64,000 nucleotides of DNA from Bacillota bacterium. Its GTDB lineage: Bacteria > Bacillota > Sulfobacillia > JAJZYS01 > JAJYTV01. Every line of letters begins with the position of its first letter. Positions within the stretch are counted from its first letter, which is position 1. Below, piece after piece: positions 18,622 through 28,439 of the stretch. The stretch lies in NCBI GenBank assembly GCA_021793645.1, contig JAJYSJ010000012.1, forward strand, positions 1 to 64,000. Reading direction: 5' to 3'. The notes under the pieces are model-generated. The model did no database searches and had not been told where the DNA came from. It was given only the letters and a program-made list of their open reading frames with translations. A program made the position numbers and the translations under genes.

Positions 18622-20709
18622 TCAGTCCGCGTCACCCGCTCGTACGGACAGCCAGTTCCCTTGGCGCCGTATGTCGCCCAAGAGTGTCACGACCGTTGGA
18701 TCGAACTGTGATCCGGCGTTCTCGACCAGATACTCGAACGCTTCCTCTTCGCGCCAGGGCTGCTTATATGGACGCGCGGACTGCAATGCGTCGTACACAT
18801 CGACGACGGAGAACAGACGCGCGGAAATGGGAATCTGGTCACCGCGAGCCCCGTGCGGGTATCCGCTGCCGTCCACCCGTTCATGGTGGAACAGCGCGAT
18901 TTCCATCCCGCAGCGCAGCAGCATGCGCGTGTAGTCGGATCCCGGTCCCGTACACCAGCGAGAACACAGCCGTGCGAGGTATTCGTAGCCGTGTTCCGGG
19001 TGACGGTTTACGATCCGGCGTTCCTCGGGCGTCAATGCTCCCGGCTTGGCCAGGATCTCTGCCGGAAGCGCGATTTTGCCGATGTCGTGCATCGTAGCGG
19101 CAATCAGGTACTCTTCGGGGTTTAACGGGAGTGCACTCCGACCAGCGCGCTCCTGGAACGCACCCGCTAGAATTTCCATATATCGGCCAGTGCGGCGCAG
19201 GTGATCGCCGATGGAAGGGTCGTGCTTCTCGGACAGAATGCCGACGGCTTCCGCCAATAGCTGCGCGTTGTGCCGGTGGGCGCCTGTCACGTCGCGCACA
19301 ATCCCCAGGTATCCGAGCCTGCGGCCCCTCACTTCCAAATTGCGCATCGACCAGTCCGCCCACCAGATCTCTCCTGAAGGTCGACGGTTGACGAGTTCCC
19401 CTCTCCAGACTCCGTACCGCGCGATACTGGTCACAATCTCCGTTTGATGCTCGAAATCCGTAAAGTCCGTGCCGATCTGCGCGTGCGGCTTCTGTCCTAC
19501 GACTTCAGCGGCAGGTAGGCCCGAGAGTGCCTCAAAGCCACGCGAGACGGCCACGATTCGCCGCGTCGGTCCGAGGATGGCCACACCCTCGGACAGTCCG
19601 AACAGCAAGTCGCGAGCGAACCGCGTGACACGCAGAAGCTGCTCCTCGTGCGAATCATGGTTGCTTCCCTGCCCGTAGACGCACGTCCGCGCCTTCCCCT
19701 CGGCCTTAGCCTTGAGCAGCGCAATGTCCGCGTGGTCCAGCAGTTCCGATATCTCACCAGTCGCGATACCAAAGCTGGCGTGCAGCTGTATATGGCCCGA
19801 GGGCAGCACCACATCGTCCTGTTCCAACGAGCGGCGCATCCGTTCGGTGATCTCCACCGCTCCATCCGCCGTCACCTCGGAAACGGCGGCGACGAACTCG
19901 TCCCCGCCCACTCGCGCTAATGCATCCACCGAGCGCATCGCGCTCTGCAACCGGCGCGCCGCCTCCTGTAGGACGAGGTCCCCAGTGGTATGGCCGTAGA
20001 GTTCGTTGATCGGTTTGAAGTCGTCGAGGTCGATCGCGATCACCGACGCCGCTCCGACCCTGCCCAAATGTCTGGCCAGCCCATTGCGGTTGAGCAGTCC
20101 CGTCAAGGGGTCCGTGGCTGCCTGAGCCCTAGCCCGGAAGAGTTCCGCACGGCGGTGGTCCACCTCACGAACATAGAGCCCGAACGCCACAGCGCCCAGC
20201 AGTGAGATGGCCCCGTCCGCCACTGGGTCGAGGCCCCGCCCCCGCAAGAACGCCTGCAGGACCTTCTGTCCCGCGATCCAGCCCCATGCAGGCACAAGTG
20301 CCCACAATGGAGACCTGCGATAGTAGGCGAGGACGGCAGCGATTCCAGCCGTGGCAAGGGTCAAGACCGCATACCCCGGAACTGCGACGGCAATCGCGGC
20401 CCCGCCAAGTACGCCTCCTTCCACACCGGCCAGGAGGACCACAAAAGGCGTCATCAGCATCAGTTCCTTCAGGTCCATCCCGCCCGGCAGCAGACTGAGG
20501 CCACCGATCAGCAGGGCGGTTCCGAAGCCAAAAAGCGCTGCCTGCTGCCAACGGCCCTGCAGCGCGGCCAGCCGGTTCTGCACGAATCGCAGGAGTTCCA
20601 CAAAGCCAATCGTGCCAGCGACAAACCACGCCATCCGTACTGCGTCGTACAAGGTCTCGGCCTGAGTGGGATCACGCACCCTTTCGGTGTAAACGACAAG
20701 GTCCCACAA
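18622..20709 (-). CDS. Membrane GGDEF-PAS-HD-GYP c-di-GMP turnover protein
   Basis: The 695-residue product joins both halves of c-di-GMP metabolism. About six hydrophobic segments occupy residues 20-190. A GGDEF diguanylate cyclase domain follows ([10 protein letters not shown], intact GGDEF), with an RSVD inhibitory-site motif exactly five residues before it. Then come a PAS domain (about 375-480) and an HD-GYP phosphodiesterase ([21 protein letters not shown]). All catalytic signatures look intact, so either activity, or switching between them, is possible. The start is uncertain because no strong ribosome binding site is seen at the TTG. It leads the operon with the globin sensor and chemoreceptor, 71 bases upstream of the former. 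Confidence 0.92.
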   Translation of the reverse strand: MWDLVVYTERVRDPTQAETLYDAVRMAWFVAGTIGFVELLRFVQNRLAALQGRWQQAALFGFGTALLIGGLSLLPGGMDLKELMLMTPFVVLLAGVEGGVLGGAAIAVAVPGYAVLTLATAGIAAVLAYYRRSPLWALVPAWGWIAGQKVLQAFLRGRGLDPVADGAISLLGAVAFGLYVREVDHRRAELFRARAQAATDPLTGLLNRNGLARHLGRVGAASVIAIDLDDFKPINELYGHTTGDLVLQEAARRLQSAMRSVDALARVGGDEFVAAVSEVTADGAVEITERMRRSLEQDDVVLPSGHIQLHASFGIATGEISELLDHADIALLKAKAEGKARTCVYGQGSNHDSHEEQLLRVTRFARDLLFGLSEGVAILGPTRRIVAVSRGFEALSGLPAAEVVGQKPHAQIGTDFTDFEHQTEIVTSIARYGVWRGELVNRRPSGEIWWADWSMRNLEVRGRRLGYLGIVRDVTGAHRHNAQLLAEAVGILSEKHDPSIGDHLRRTGRYMEILAGAFQERAGRSALPLNPEEYLIAATMHDIGKIALPAEILAKPGALTPEERRIVNRHPEHGYEYLARLCSRWCTGPGSDYTRMLLRCGMEIALFHHERVDGSGYPHGARGDQIPISARLFSVVDVYDALQSARPYKQPWREEEAFEYLVENAGSQFDPTVVTLLGDIRRQGNWLSVRAGDAD

Positions 20710-20984
20710 CGCACTTTACAAACACTGAAACAGCGCGATATTCCGATGTAATTATTAGCTGCACACTCGGCTATCTCTCATATTCTCACAGCGCTGGATG
20801 TTGCTTTCACAAGTGTAAGATAAAAAATACGTCTATACCGCCACATTTGTTCGAGTCAGACGGTCCTAACCCCTTCGACGCTAGTCCGTCCAAATGGCCC
20901 CATTCTCTTCGCCGAATGGCCATATGTATTACTATACTGCTGCAATAGCCAATAGCAGACTTCCCTTCGACATACGGTGGCTCA
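20710..20984. other. AT-rich intergenic region without a recognised gene
   Basis: This 275-bp stretch is much richer in A and T than its surroundings (for example taattattag and aagataaaaaatacg). It presumably holds the promoter of the GGDEF/HD-GYP operon. I could not pick one promoter with confidence and see no coding sequence. Confidence 0.4.
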
Positions 20985-21025
20985 CGACGAAGGGCCGCGG
21001 CACATATCGCCGCGGCCCCTCGTCG
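20985..21025 (-). terminator. Terminator-like hairpin after thrS
   Basis: Arms cgacga-a-gggccgcggc and gccgcggccc-c-tcgtcg pair over 16 bp with one mismatch around a seven-base loop, ten bases beyond the thrS stop. No clear U-tract follows, but stability and position fit transcription termination. Confidence 0.7.
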
Positions 21026-21034
21026 CCGAGATCC

Positions 21035-22945
21035 CTAGCTTTGGTGCGCTGTCAACTGCAGGCGACGCCCCTGCACCTCTTCCGCAAGTTTCCGTACGAA
21101 CACTTCGTGCGACATCTCTGCACTGCCCGCCTCTCCACGGGCGCGTACGGACACTGTTCCGTCCTCTGCCTCCCGGTCCCCGACCACCAGGAAGTACGGA
21201 ACTTTGTCGGCTTGGGCCGCCCGGATCTTGTAGCCGAGCTTCTCGTCCCGCAGGTCTGCCTCGGCGCGCAGGCCCTGCGCGCGAAGTTCGGCGGTGACCG
21301 CTTCGGCATACTCCCGGTGGCGGTCCGACACCGGGAGTACGCGCGCTTGGAGCGGTGCGAGCCAGCTCGGGAAGGCACCGGCAAAGTGCTCCAGCAGGAT
21401 GCCGATGAACCGCTCGATGCTGCCGAAGATCGCGCGGTGCACCATCACCGGGGTCTGCGCCTTGCCCTCCTGGTCGCGGTACTCGAGGTGGAAGCGCAGC
21501 GGGAACTGGAAGTCGAGCTGCACCGTAGCGCATTGCCACTGGCGACCGAGCGCGTCGATCACGTGCACGTCGATCTTCGGTCCGTAGAAGGCGCCGTCGC
21601 CTTTGTTGATGCGGAAGGGCAGCCCCGCGCGCTCGAGCGACGACGCGAGTTCGCCCTCTGCCCTCTCCCAGAGCGCCAGTTCGCCCAGGTACTCCTCTGG
21701 GCGCGTCGAGAGTTCGACGCGGTACTGCAGACCGAAGGTGCCATAGATGATCCGCAGGATCTCCAGCACTTCCTCGATGCCAGAACCGATCTGGTCCTCG
21801 CGCAGGAAGATGTGCGCGTCGTCCTGGTGGAAGCCGCGCACGCGCAGGAGCCCGTGCAGGGTCCCGGAGCGCTCGAAGCGCGACAGCGGTCCGTACTCCG
21901 CGAGGCGCAGGGGCAGATCACGATACGAGCGCACCGTCTCCGCGAACATGAGACAGTGCCCAGGGCAGTTCATTGGCTTCAACGCGACCGTTTCGTCCTC
22001 CGATTCCACGATGAACATGTTCTGCTGATAGTGGCCCCAGTGACCGCTCGTCTGCCACAGGTCCGGGCGGAATATCCACGGTGTCATGACCTCTCGGTAT
22101 CCATATCGCGCCTGCACCTCGCGCGAGAAGGCCTCCAACTCGTGGTACACGGTGGTACCGGCCGGCTGCCAGAAGGCGAAGCCCGGTGCGACGTCGTGGA
22201 AGGTGAAGAGGTCGAGCTCCCGGCCGAGACGCCGATGGTCGCGCCGCTTCGCCTCTTCCACCAGGCGAAGGTGTTCCTCGAGTCCCTCCTCCGTGGGGAA
22301 GGAGGTGCCGTACAGTCGCTGCAGCATGGGCCGCGATTCATCGCCCGCGAAGTAGGCTCCGGCCACCGACAGCACCTTCGGTGCTCGCACTAGGCCAGTG
22401 CGGCTGAGGTGCGGGCCGCGGCAGAGATCGACGAACTCCCCTTGCCGGTAGATGGAAATTTCGGCGTCCTCCGGGAGCCGCGCCACAATCTCCAGCTTGT
22501 AAGTCTCGCCCATCTCCCGGAAGAGCGCCTCTGCCTCCCTTCGCGGCAGGACCTCGCGCGTTACAGCGTAGTCGCTCTCGGCGATGCGGCGCATCTCGGC
22601 TTCGATTGCGGGGAAATCGTCCGGTCCGAGTTGGTGCGGGAGCTGCATGTCATAGAAGAAGCCCTCCGCGTTCGCCGGCCCAATCGCGAACTGGGCGTCC
22701 GGGAACAGGCGGCGCACGGCCTGCGCCATCATGTGGGTCGAGGTATGGTGGAAGACCATGGCCCCGTCCGGGTCCTCGAAGCGCAAGAGCTCCACCGCAC
22801 CCTCCGCCGCGATCGGGCGGAAGAGTTCATAGATCCGGCCGTCCTGGCGCGCGGCCAGTGCATCCACACCCACCGCCTGTGCGAGGTCTCCGTAGGTCGC
22901 CCCTGCATCCAGCGCCAACAGCTTGCCATCTACCGACACCTGCAT
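21035..22945 (-). CDS. thrS: Threonyl-tRNA synthetase
   Basis: A class II synthetase of 636 residues that charges tRNA-Thr and edits seryl-tRNA-Thr. Domains in order are an N-terminal TGS domain (to about 62), the editing domain with HTSTHMMAQAVRRLFP and its zinc or catalytic histidines, the catalytic core (MNCPGHCLMF, RVRGFHQDDAHIF, motif 3 HRAIFGSIERF), and the anticodon-binding domain. The ATG at 22945 has GGAGAGGGTGG upstream; readings starting earlier enter the T-box terminator. Length agrees with Bacillus ThrS (643). Expression should be controlled by the T-box leader and promoter upstream. Confidence 0.97.
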   Translation of the reverse strand: MQVSVDGKLLALDAGATYGDLAQAVGVDALAARQDGRIYELFRPIAAEGAVELLRFEDPDGAMVFHHTSTHMMAQAVRRLFPDAQFAIGPANAEGFFYDMQLPHQLGPDDFPAIEAEMRRIAESDYAVTREVLPRREAEALFREMGETYKLEIVARLPEDAEISIYRQGEFVDLCRGPHLSRTGLVRAPKVLSVAGAYFAGDESRPMLQRLYGTSFPTEEGLEEHLRLVEEAKRRDHRRLGRELDLFTFHDVAPGFAFWQPAGTTVYHELEAFSREVQARYGYREVMTPWIFRPDLWQTSGHWGHYQQNMFIVESEDETVALKPMNCPGHCLMFAETVRSYRDLPLRLAEYGPLSRFERSGTLHGLLRVRGFHQDDAHIFLREDQIGSGIEEVLEILRIIYGTFGLQYRVELSTRPEEYLGELALWERAEGELASSLERAGLPFRINKGDGAFYGPKIDVHVIDALGRQWQCATVQLDFQFPLRFHLEYRDQEGKAQTPVMVHRAIFGSIERFIGILLEHFAGAFPSWLAPLQARVLPVSDRHREYAEAVTAELRAQGLRAEADLRDEKLGYKIRAAQADKVPYFLVVGDREAEDGTVSVRARGEAGSAEMSHEVFVRKLAEEVQGRRLQLTAHQS

Positions 22946-22980
22946 CGTGTCCACCCTCTCCGACAATGTCCGCATAGCAA

Positions 22981-23183
22981 CAAAAAACCCGCCCCTCATC
23001 GGGGCAGGCAGGACGCCCGCGGTTCCACCCCACGTCGCTCATCGGCGCTGTATCGCGCGCCCCGCGCCGACTCATCGCCGGTCCTCGGGAGTGGTCTTCG
23101 GTCGTCTGGCGGAGCGCCTTGCACCTGCCGGCGCCTCTCTTGGCCGCCCGTTCGACCTACTCGTCTCCGTCCTCGGATGATTG
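22981..23183 (-). promoter_or_regulatory. T-box leader of thrS
   Basis: The minus strand carries GGGTGGAACCGCGGGC (23030-23015), a near-consensus T-box antiterminator. A hairpin (gcccc/ggggc, 23005-22991) and GGGTTTTTTG follow. A GAAGACCAC segment in the 5' half may supply an ACC threonine specifier, but I have not folded Stem I. Uncharged tRNA-Thr should allow read-through into thrS. Confidence 0.92.
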
Positions 23184-23189
23184 CGACTA

Positions 23190-23218
23190 AGTGTACGCAA
23201 GGCCCGTCGGCGCGTCAA
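23190..23218 (-). promoter_or_regulatory. Promoter of the thrS T-box transcript
   Basis: On the minus strand TTGACG (23218-23213) and TACACT (23195-23190) lie 17 bases apart just upstream of the T-box leader. No other promoter of that quality is seen nearby. Confidence 0.75.
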
Positions 23219-23521
23219 GCATGGCTCTTGCTGCCCCTGCTTCGACCGCCATGACCCAGCCGCTTGCGGCGCGGTGCCTGGCGCATAAGGGGCTCTTCCT
23301 GGTCGTGGCCCGAGACTGGCATCTTGGCGCGTCGAGGGTGCCTCGGGCGGCGCAGCCTCCAAGAACGCAGGGAAGGTGCGGGATTTGCGTCGCAACGGAA
23401 GCACGGGCCCACAAGAGGACACAAACGCTGCAAAGCCCGCTCCCCGCCGTCGCCCAGTCCTATGGCGGGGTTTGCGGTTGCCCGTGCATTCTGTCAACTT
23501 TGGTCACATCCCAGGTTGCCT

Positions 23522-24775
23522 GTGGAGGTGTCCGCCCTGTCCCCGCAGCGCAGCCTCGCAGCCTTCGCGCTGGTCGCCCTCATCGCTCTCCTGGGCGCCG
23601 CAGGCGCCAGACTGCCGACCCACCATCCCTCCCTCAAAAAGGCCGCCGCGCGCGCAGGGACCACTCCCAGAGTGGTGCCGCCAGACGGCATGCACGGTGT
23701 GGCCGCTCCCGCTCCTTCGAAGGTCGACAAGCACCAGGGTGCCGCCGATGCACCGGCGGCACCAGCACCTCCCGTAGGGGGGCCCGCGTCCAGCAGCGCC
23801 AGCAGCTCCACACCTGCGCCGCATGGGTCTCCCTCTCCGACACCGCCGCCTGCCCACAGCGGGCCTTTCGTGCTCGGCTACTACGTCGAGTGGGCCGGCC
23901 GCGGCTCCGCAAGCGACTTCGCAGCACACTCCAGCCAGCTGAGCGGCATCGCTCCGCTTTGGTTTTCGCTCCACAAGGATGCATCGCTGCACCTGCGCGG
24001 GCCCGGCGACATCGCAACGGTCAGCGCTACTGCCCATGCGCTGGGCAAGAAGGTGCTAGCGCTCGTGACGAATGACGGACAAGGCGCGATCCTCGTCCAT
24101 CCCAGCCTGCGGGCGCTGGCTGTCCAGCACCTTGTGGACGCCGTCCTGGCTGATCAGCTGGACGGCGTGAACATCGACTTCGAATCGATCGACGGCACGG
24201 ATGCCCAAGGCTTGGATGCCTTCGTCGCCGATGTCTCGGCGCAGCTGCGGCCCCGCGGTCTGCTCACAACAGTCGCCGTCGGTCCACGCGCATCCTCGAA
24301 CATCCCAGTCGGTGACCAGTCCGCGGCTTACGACTACGCGTCGCTCGGTCGTAGCGCCGACTACCTGGTGCTGATGACCTACGACGAGCACGGGCCGGGA
24401 ACCGCTCCGGGGCCCGTGGCGGGCATCGGCTTCGTCCGTGCGGTGGTCGACTACGCGCTGCAGGAGATGCCCGCCCAGAAGATCCTTCTCGGAATCGCTG
24501 CGTACGGCTACGACTGGGGGCAGCCGGGCACACCGACCGTCACGGCGAAGTCCGCACTGCTCGATCCGCCTGGACCCCTTACCTGGGACCAGGCGGCCGA
24601 GGAAACCCACATCGTCTCACCGGACCACGACATCTGGCTCGAAGACCCCCGCAGCGAATACGTCCGGTTCCTGCTGGCGAAGCAGGACGACCTGGGCGGT
24701 CTCGCGCTTTGGTACCTCGGAGCGGAGGACAACGGCTTGTGGCAACAGCTCTCGACGGTCTACGGATCGCCCTAG
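23522..24775 (+). CDS. Secreted family 18 glycoside hydrolase
   Basis: The product has a signal peptide or anchor (LAAFALVALIALLGAAGA), a linker of about 95 residues rich in Ala, Pro and Ser, and a GH18 TIM-barrel domain of about 300 residues beginning FVLGYYVEWAG. The catalytic motif DGxxxDxE is intact as DGVNIDFES, with MTYDEHGPG and LGIAAYGYDW further on. Family members include chitinases and spore-cortex-lytic YaaH-type hydrolases; without LysM domains the substrate is open. The GTG at 23522 is tentative because no strong ribosome binding site is visible; an ATG lies at 23462. It converges on ytxC with a four-base overlap. Confidence 0.88.
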   Translation: MEVSALSPQRSLAAFALVALIALLGAAGARLPTHHPSLKKAAARAGTTPRVVPPDGMHGVAAPAPSKVDKHQGAADAPAAPAPPVGGPASSSASSSTPAPHGSPSPTPPPAHSGPFVLGYYVEWAGRGSASDFAAHSSQLSGIAPLWFSLHKDASLHLRGPGDIATVSATAHALGKKVLALVTNDGQGAILVHPSLRALAVQHLVDAVLADQLDGVNIDFESIDGTDAQGLDAFVADVSAQLRPRGLLTTVAVGPRASSNIPVGDQSAAYDYASLGRSADYLVLMTYDEHGPGTAPGPVAGIGFVRAVVDYALQEMPAQKILLGIAAYGYDWGQPGTPTVTAKSALLDPPGPLTWDQAAEETHIVSPDHDIWLEDPRSEYVRFLLAKQDDLGGLALWYLGAEDNGLWQQLSTVYGSP

Positions 24776-25632
24776 AGGTTCGTGTTGTGCGCCGCCGCAC
24801 AGGCGGGACATCCTGGACACGTGCGGACGCGGTCCCCGAACACCTGGCGAACCGTGCGCACCGACGGCAGGTCGAATGCCGCCTGCGGCCCGTGGATAAC
24901 GACTTGCGCTGGGGCTGCAGTGATCAAGGACGACACCAGCAGGTCGTCTAGGTTGATCTCCCCCTCCTCCGACTCGAACCGGAAATCGGCCGCAAACTCC
25001 CCGCGCAGGGGCTGCATCTGCTCGTCGCACAGTTCGAAGCGGCCGCTCTCCCGCAGCAGGACGTGTGCCACGGAGAGCTTCGGCGACTGCACGTCGACGA
25101 AGTAGCGCAAAAGACGCACGAACTCCCGGTACTCGCGATCCAGCATGAACTCGTCGACTGCAGCGTCCAGGGAGCGTTCGAGGTCTGCAACGTAATCCTT
25201 CAGTCGAAAGGTGACAAAGCCCTCGAGGTTCAGGGCAGAATTTTGCTCAAGGTACTCCGCAAGACGGCGCGCAAGACCGCGCACGACTCCGGGGCGGGGC
25301 GCTTCCGTACGTGCGTAGTCCAGGATCTGGGCACGTTCGTCTTGATCGAAGTACCCGTAGTTGCGACGCAGGATCCGACCCATCAGGTCAGGCCCGATGT
25401 GCGCGACGATGTGCTCGGCGAGCACCGCTGCGACCTCCGCCCGCAGCGAGGTCTCCTGCGAGGCGTCGACGCTCTGCAATTCAAGCGCGACGCGCGTCGC
25501 GGCGCCCGCGGGTTCTTCGCGCATCGCCACCTCGGCCTGCGGCGCGAGCCGTCGTACGCCCTGGCGCAGGACTTCACGAAGTTCCTCGATCCGTCGCTGC
25601 GCTTCAATCGAGAGATCGCCCACCGAGTTCAC
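24772..25632 (-). CDS. ytxC: YtxC-family sporulation-associated protein
   Basis: The product of about 286 residues contains the YtxC core (LEGFVTFRLKDYVADLERSLD), then DEFMLDREYREFVRLLRYFV. It ends with a CPGCPAC cysteine cluster that may bind a metal. In spore-forming Bacillota, ytxC commonly lies next to thrS, as here across the GH18 gene. Its function is unknown; the link to sporulation is from gene conservation only. The GTG at 25632 follows GGGGGGAG closely, and the GTG at 25623 is nearly as good. The gene suggests, but does not prove, a spore-forming ancestry. Confidence 0.85.
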   Translation of the reverse strand: MNSVGDLSIEAQRRIEELREVLRQGVRRLAPQAEVAMREEPAGAATRVALELQSVDASQETSLRAEVAAVLAEHIVAHIGPDLMGRILRRNYGYFDQDERAQILDYARTEAPRPGVVRGLARRLAEYLEQNSALNLEGFVTFRLKDYVADLERSLDAAVDEFMLDREYREFVRLLRYFVDVQSPKLSVAHVLLRESGRFELCDEQMQPLRGEFAADFRFESEEGEINLDDLLVSSLITAAPAQVVIHGPQAAFDLPSVRTVRQVFGDRVRTCPGCPACAAAHNTNL

Positions 25633-26216
25633 GCTCCCCCCGGGACCGAGATCGCCCACAGTATATGAGCGGAGCTAGGGGTGCATACAGCGCGCTCTTG
25701 CCTAGGTTGGTAGTGGCTCGAAGCGGACATGGCCAAATCAAGCATGTTCCGGCCCAACGGTAGAGCCAAGCCCACCCAAACGGACGTGAGAATGGCAAAT
25801 ATCCCACGTTTCGCGCGGCATTTGTGCCGATGTCGCCCGCGCTTCGCATACGGGCGAGGCGATGTCCGGGTACGACAGACCGGTTACTTCACTCGATTGC
25901 GAAAAGGCTTTCCTCTATCTGCGCAAACCTCCTCTGAACGCGTCGATGGTGATGGCTGCGGCCGCCAGGGTGGGCTGTGGCTGCCAGGGGCAACGTGAGA
26001 CTGCTCCCGCCCTCCTTGAAGCGTACGCAGCGAGCTCTCGCGACGCGCACCGTCCGAAGCGTCCTTCGAACATTTCATTCGGCATGCGCGTGTGCAGCCA
26101 AGTCTTCACACAACCGCAAAGCGGCGTCCTGCGATCGCGGCAGGAGGATTCTTCAACGGCGCGGAACTGTCACCGATCGTGAGATGTCCCCTCGATATCC
26201 CTTGGAGGTGTCCTTC
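25633..26216. other. Intergenic region without a supported gene
   Basis: In this 584-bp region open frames of up to about 106 codons exist on the plus strand (for example from 25862), but they lack convincing starts and protein-like composition. It must contain the start regions of ytxC and of the ferritin-VIT1 gene. I see no clear promoter, terminator or RNA gene. Confidence 0.4.
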
Positions 26217-27356
26217 TTGGCCGACCAACGCGTCATCGACGCTATGCTGCGCAACTGGCGCGACGAGGTGGAAGGTGCCTTCACCTACCGCGAGCTTGCC
26301 GCCAGTGAACCCGATACCCACCGCAAGAGCATCCTCGTGAGACTCGCGGAGGCGGAAGAGCGCCACGCTGAACAGTGGGAAACGCACATTCGCGAGTTGG
26401 GCGCGGAGATCCCCGACCGGTCCGAGGTCCAGAGCAAGTTGAAAGGCGCCAGCCGCACGATGGGACGCGACGCCTGGCTGCGCAAGCTGGAAGCTGATGA
26501 GCAGCAGGACGTTGGCAAGTACCGCGATCTGCTGTCATGGCTCCCACAGGGAAACGTGAGACAATCCGTCGCGATGATGGCGCAGGAGGAGGCCGGCCAC
26601 GCGGAGAGCCTCTCTGCGCTCGTCGGTGCCCACGATCCCGGCTCCGCGCTGAATCGCCTGCTCGGTCGGGAGCGCTGGCACGTGACCAGTTCCAGCGGCT
26701 GGATCGGGGACGCGATCTACGGCGCGAACGACGGGCTGGGTGCGATCTTCGGCATCGTCTCTGGCGTCGCAGGCTACACCAACGGCTCCGGTCACTTGGT
26801 CGCGATCTCCGGCCTCGCGGGGATGATCGCATCTGCGCTCTCGATGGGCAGCGGCGCCTACCTCGCTGCGAAGTCGGAGGGCGAGGTGCACCAGGCCGAA
26901 ATCGCCCGCGAGAAACGCGAGCTCGAGGAGTCGCCTGAGGAAGAGAGCGAGGAGCTCGCCCTCTTTTACCAACTCAAGGGACTCTCGGAACAAGAATCCC
27001 ATGAACTTGTGGCGCGGCTCGCGGAAAAGCCGGACGTGATGCTGCAAACCCTGGTGCAGGAGGAGCTGGGCCTCTCGGCAGACAGCGCGCCGAACCCCTT
27101 GGTGTCCGCGCTGAGCTCCTCGGTTGCAACAGCGGTCGGCGCGATCATTCCGGTCATCCCCTTCTTCTTCATGCACGGGCTCGCAGCGGTGCTGGTCGCG
27201 GCCGTCATCTCGCTGGTCGCCCACTTCGTCGTGGGTGCGCTAAAGACGATCGTGACAGCGCGCAGCTGGCTTGCCAGCGGACTTGAGATGACGATGGTCG
27301 GTGCGATCGAGGGTCTCATCACGTTCGGACTCGGCCGGCTGCTCGCAGGTGCCTAA
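26217..27356 (+). CDS. mbfA: Ferritin-like/VIT1 fusion iron transporter (MbfA type)
   Basis: A membrane-bound ferritin of 379 residues. Residues 1-150 form a rubrerythrin-like four-helix domain with iron ligands in DEVEGAFTYRELAASE, EAEERH and QEEAGH. The rest is a VIT1/CCC1 transporter domain (GWIGDAIYGANDGLGAIFGIVSG, five hydrophobic helices). Characterised MbfA proteins export iron and protect against peroxide stress; that role is inferred here. Translation likely starts at TTG 26217, since GGAGGTG lies six bases upstream; an in-frame ATG at 26184 lacks such a site. The next gene begins inside its last codons. Confidence 0.9.
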   Translation: MADQRVIDAMLRNWRDEVEGAFTYRELAASEPDTHRKSILVRLAEAEERHAEQWETHIRELGAEIPDRSEVQSKLKGASRTMGRDAWLRKLEADEQQDVGKYRDLLSWLPQGNVRQSVAMMAQEEAGHAESLSALVGAHDPGSALNRLLGRERWHVTSSSGWIGDAIYGANDGLGAIFGIVSGVAGYTNGSGHLVAISGLAGMIASALSMGSGAYLAAKSEGEVHQAEIAREKRELEESPEEESEELALFYQLKGLSEQESHELVARLAEKPDVMLQTLVQEELGLSADSAPNPLVSALSSSVATAVGAIIPVIPFFFMHGLAAVLVAAVISLVAHFVVGALKTIVTARSWLASGLEMTMVGAIEGLITFGLGRLLAGA

Positions 27357-28302
27357 GGAATTGGGCTACGCCGACGGTCTCGGCTGCAGCATCGAGGGCG
27401 GCGCCCTCGATGTGCCGTCCGTCTCGATAGGCTGCGTGACGCATGATGACGTCAAGACCGGTGTGACGCTGATCCTCTTTCCTCCAGGATCCTGCGGGGC
27501 CGTCGATGTCGCCGGCGGTGCACCGGCGACCCGTGAGACCGAGGTGCTGCGCCCAGAAAACCTCGTGCCCGGCCCGGACGCGGTGCTGCTCACCGGAGGC
27601 AGCGCCTACGGGCTGCGCGCGGCGGACGGGGCGATGCAGGTCCTCGCGCAAGCCGGACGCGGCGTCTCGGTCGGTGCCGTGCGCGTCCCCATTGTCCCGG
27701 CGGCTGCCATCTTCGACCTCGGTGTCGGCGCAGCCGTTGCCCCGTCTGCCGAAGACGGGGCAACGGCTGCCCGTTTCGCACTGGAGGGAAGCTGCGCGCT
27801 GCCGGAGGGTAGATTCGGCGCAGGGTGCGGCGCAACGGTCGGCAAAGCGCTCGGGGCGGAACACGCGATGCACGGTGGGCAGGGGGCTGTGACGCTCGTC
27901 GCGCCCGATGGCCTGCGCGTAGGCGCCGTGGCCGTCGTCAACGCGCTCGGCAGCGTTGTCGCGAAGGATGGGACCGTACTCGCGGGGCCGCTCGGCGCGG
28001 GCGGAGCAGCGCTCCGGACAACGCCTTTGCTCGCGATCGGCGAGGCCTCTCCCGGCCAGCCGGGCGAGGCCACGACCATCGCCTGCGTCGCGACCAATGC
28101 GCGTCTGCAGAAGTCAGAACTCCAGCGCGTCGCACGGATGGCCCACGACGGCCTCGGCCAGGCCGTCGAGCCGGCGCACACGCTTTTTGACGGCGACACG
28201 ATCTTCTGTATCTCCTGCGGCGATCTGCCTGCAGATCCCTCTCGCGTCGGCGCGCTTGCGGCCGCTGCCGTCGCTGAAGCGATCCGGCGCGCAGTCCTCT
28301 AG
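27349..28302 (+). CDS. P1 (DmpA-like) family peptidase with Cys at the cleavage position
   Basis: A product of about 317 residues of the self-cleaving DmpA/BapA aminopeptidase family (MEROPS S58). Family features include DVAGGAPATRETEVL, LLTGGSAYGLRAADGAM, PIVPAAAIFDLG and GRFGAGCGATVGKALG. In relatives the last motif holds a Thr or Ser that becomes the N-terminal nucleophile after autocleavage; here it is Cys. The C-terminal half shows NALGSVV and VATNARLQKSELQRVARMAHDG. It probably starts at GTG 27349, overlapping the iron transporter by eight bases, so the genes are likely co-transcribed though no functional link is known. Substrate unknown. Confidence 0.85.
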   Translation: MPKELGYADGLGCSIEGGALDVPSVSIGCVTHDDVKTGVTLILFPPGSCGAVDVAGGAPATRETEVLRPENLVPGPDAVLLTGGSAYGLRAADGAMQVLAQAGRGVSVGAVRVPIVPAAAIFDLGVGAAVAPSAEDGATAARFALEGSCALPEGRFGAGCGATVGKALGAEHAMHGGQGAVTLVAPDGLRVGAVAVVNALGSVVAKDGTVLAGPLGAGGAALRTTPLLAIGEASPGQPGEATTIACVATNARLQKSELQRVARMAHDGLGQAVEPAHTLFDGDTIFCISCGDLPADPSRVGALAAAAVAEAIRRAVL

Positions 28303-28439
28303 GCCGTCGGACGCGGGAGAAGACCCGCACTGGTCATCCGACCCATCGGGATTTCCTCTGGCCGCCATTCACGGCAGCCGCTGTTCCCACCGCGCGGGAA
28401 ACCCTACGCTGAGAACAAAGGATGCAGGAGGCGATCGCG

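Noticed and set aside
25862-26182. 106-codon plus-strand frame
   Set aside because: Its start lacks a ribosome binding site and its composition is not protein-like; it also runs into the upstream region of the ferritin-VIT1 gene.
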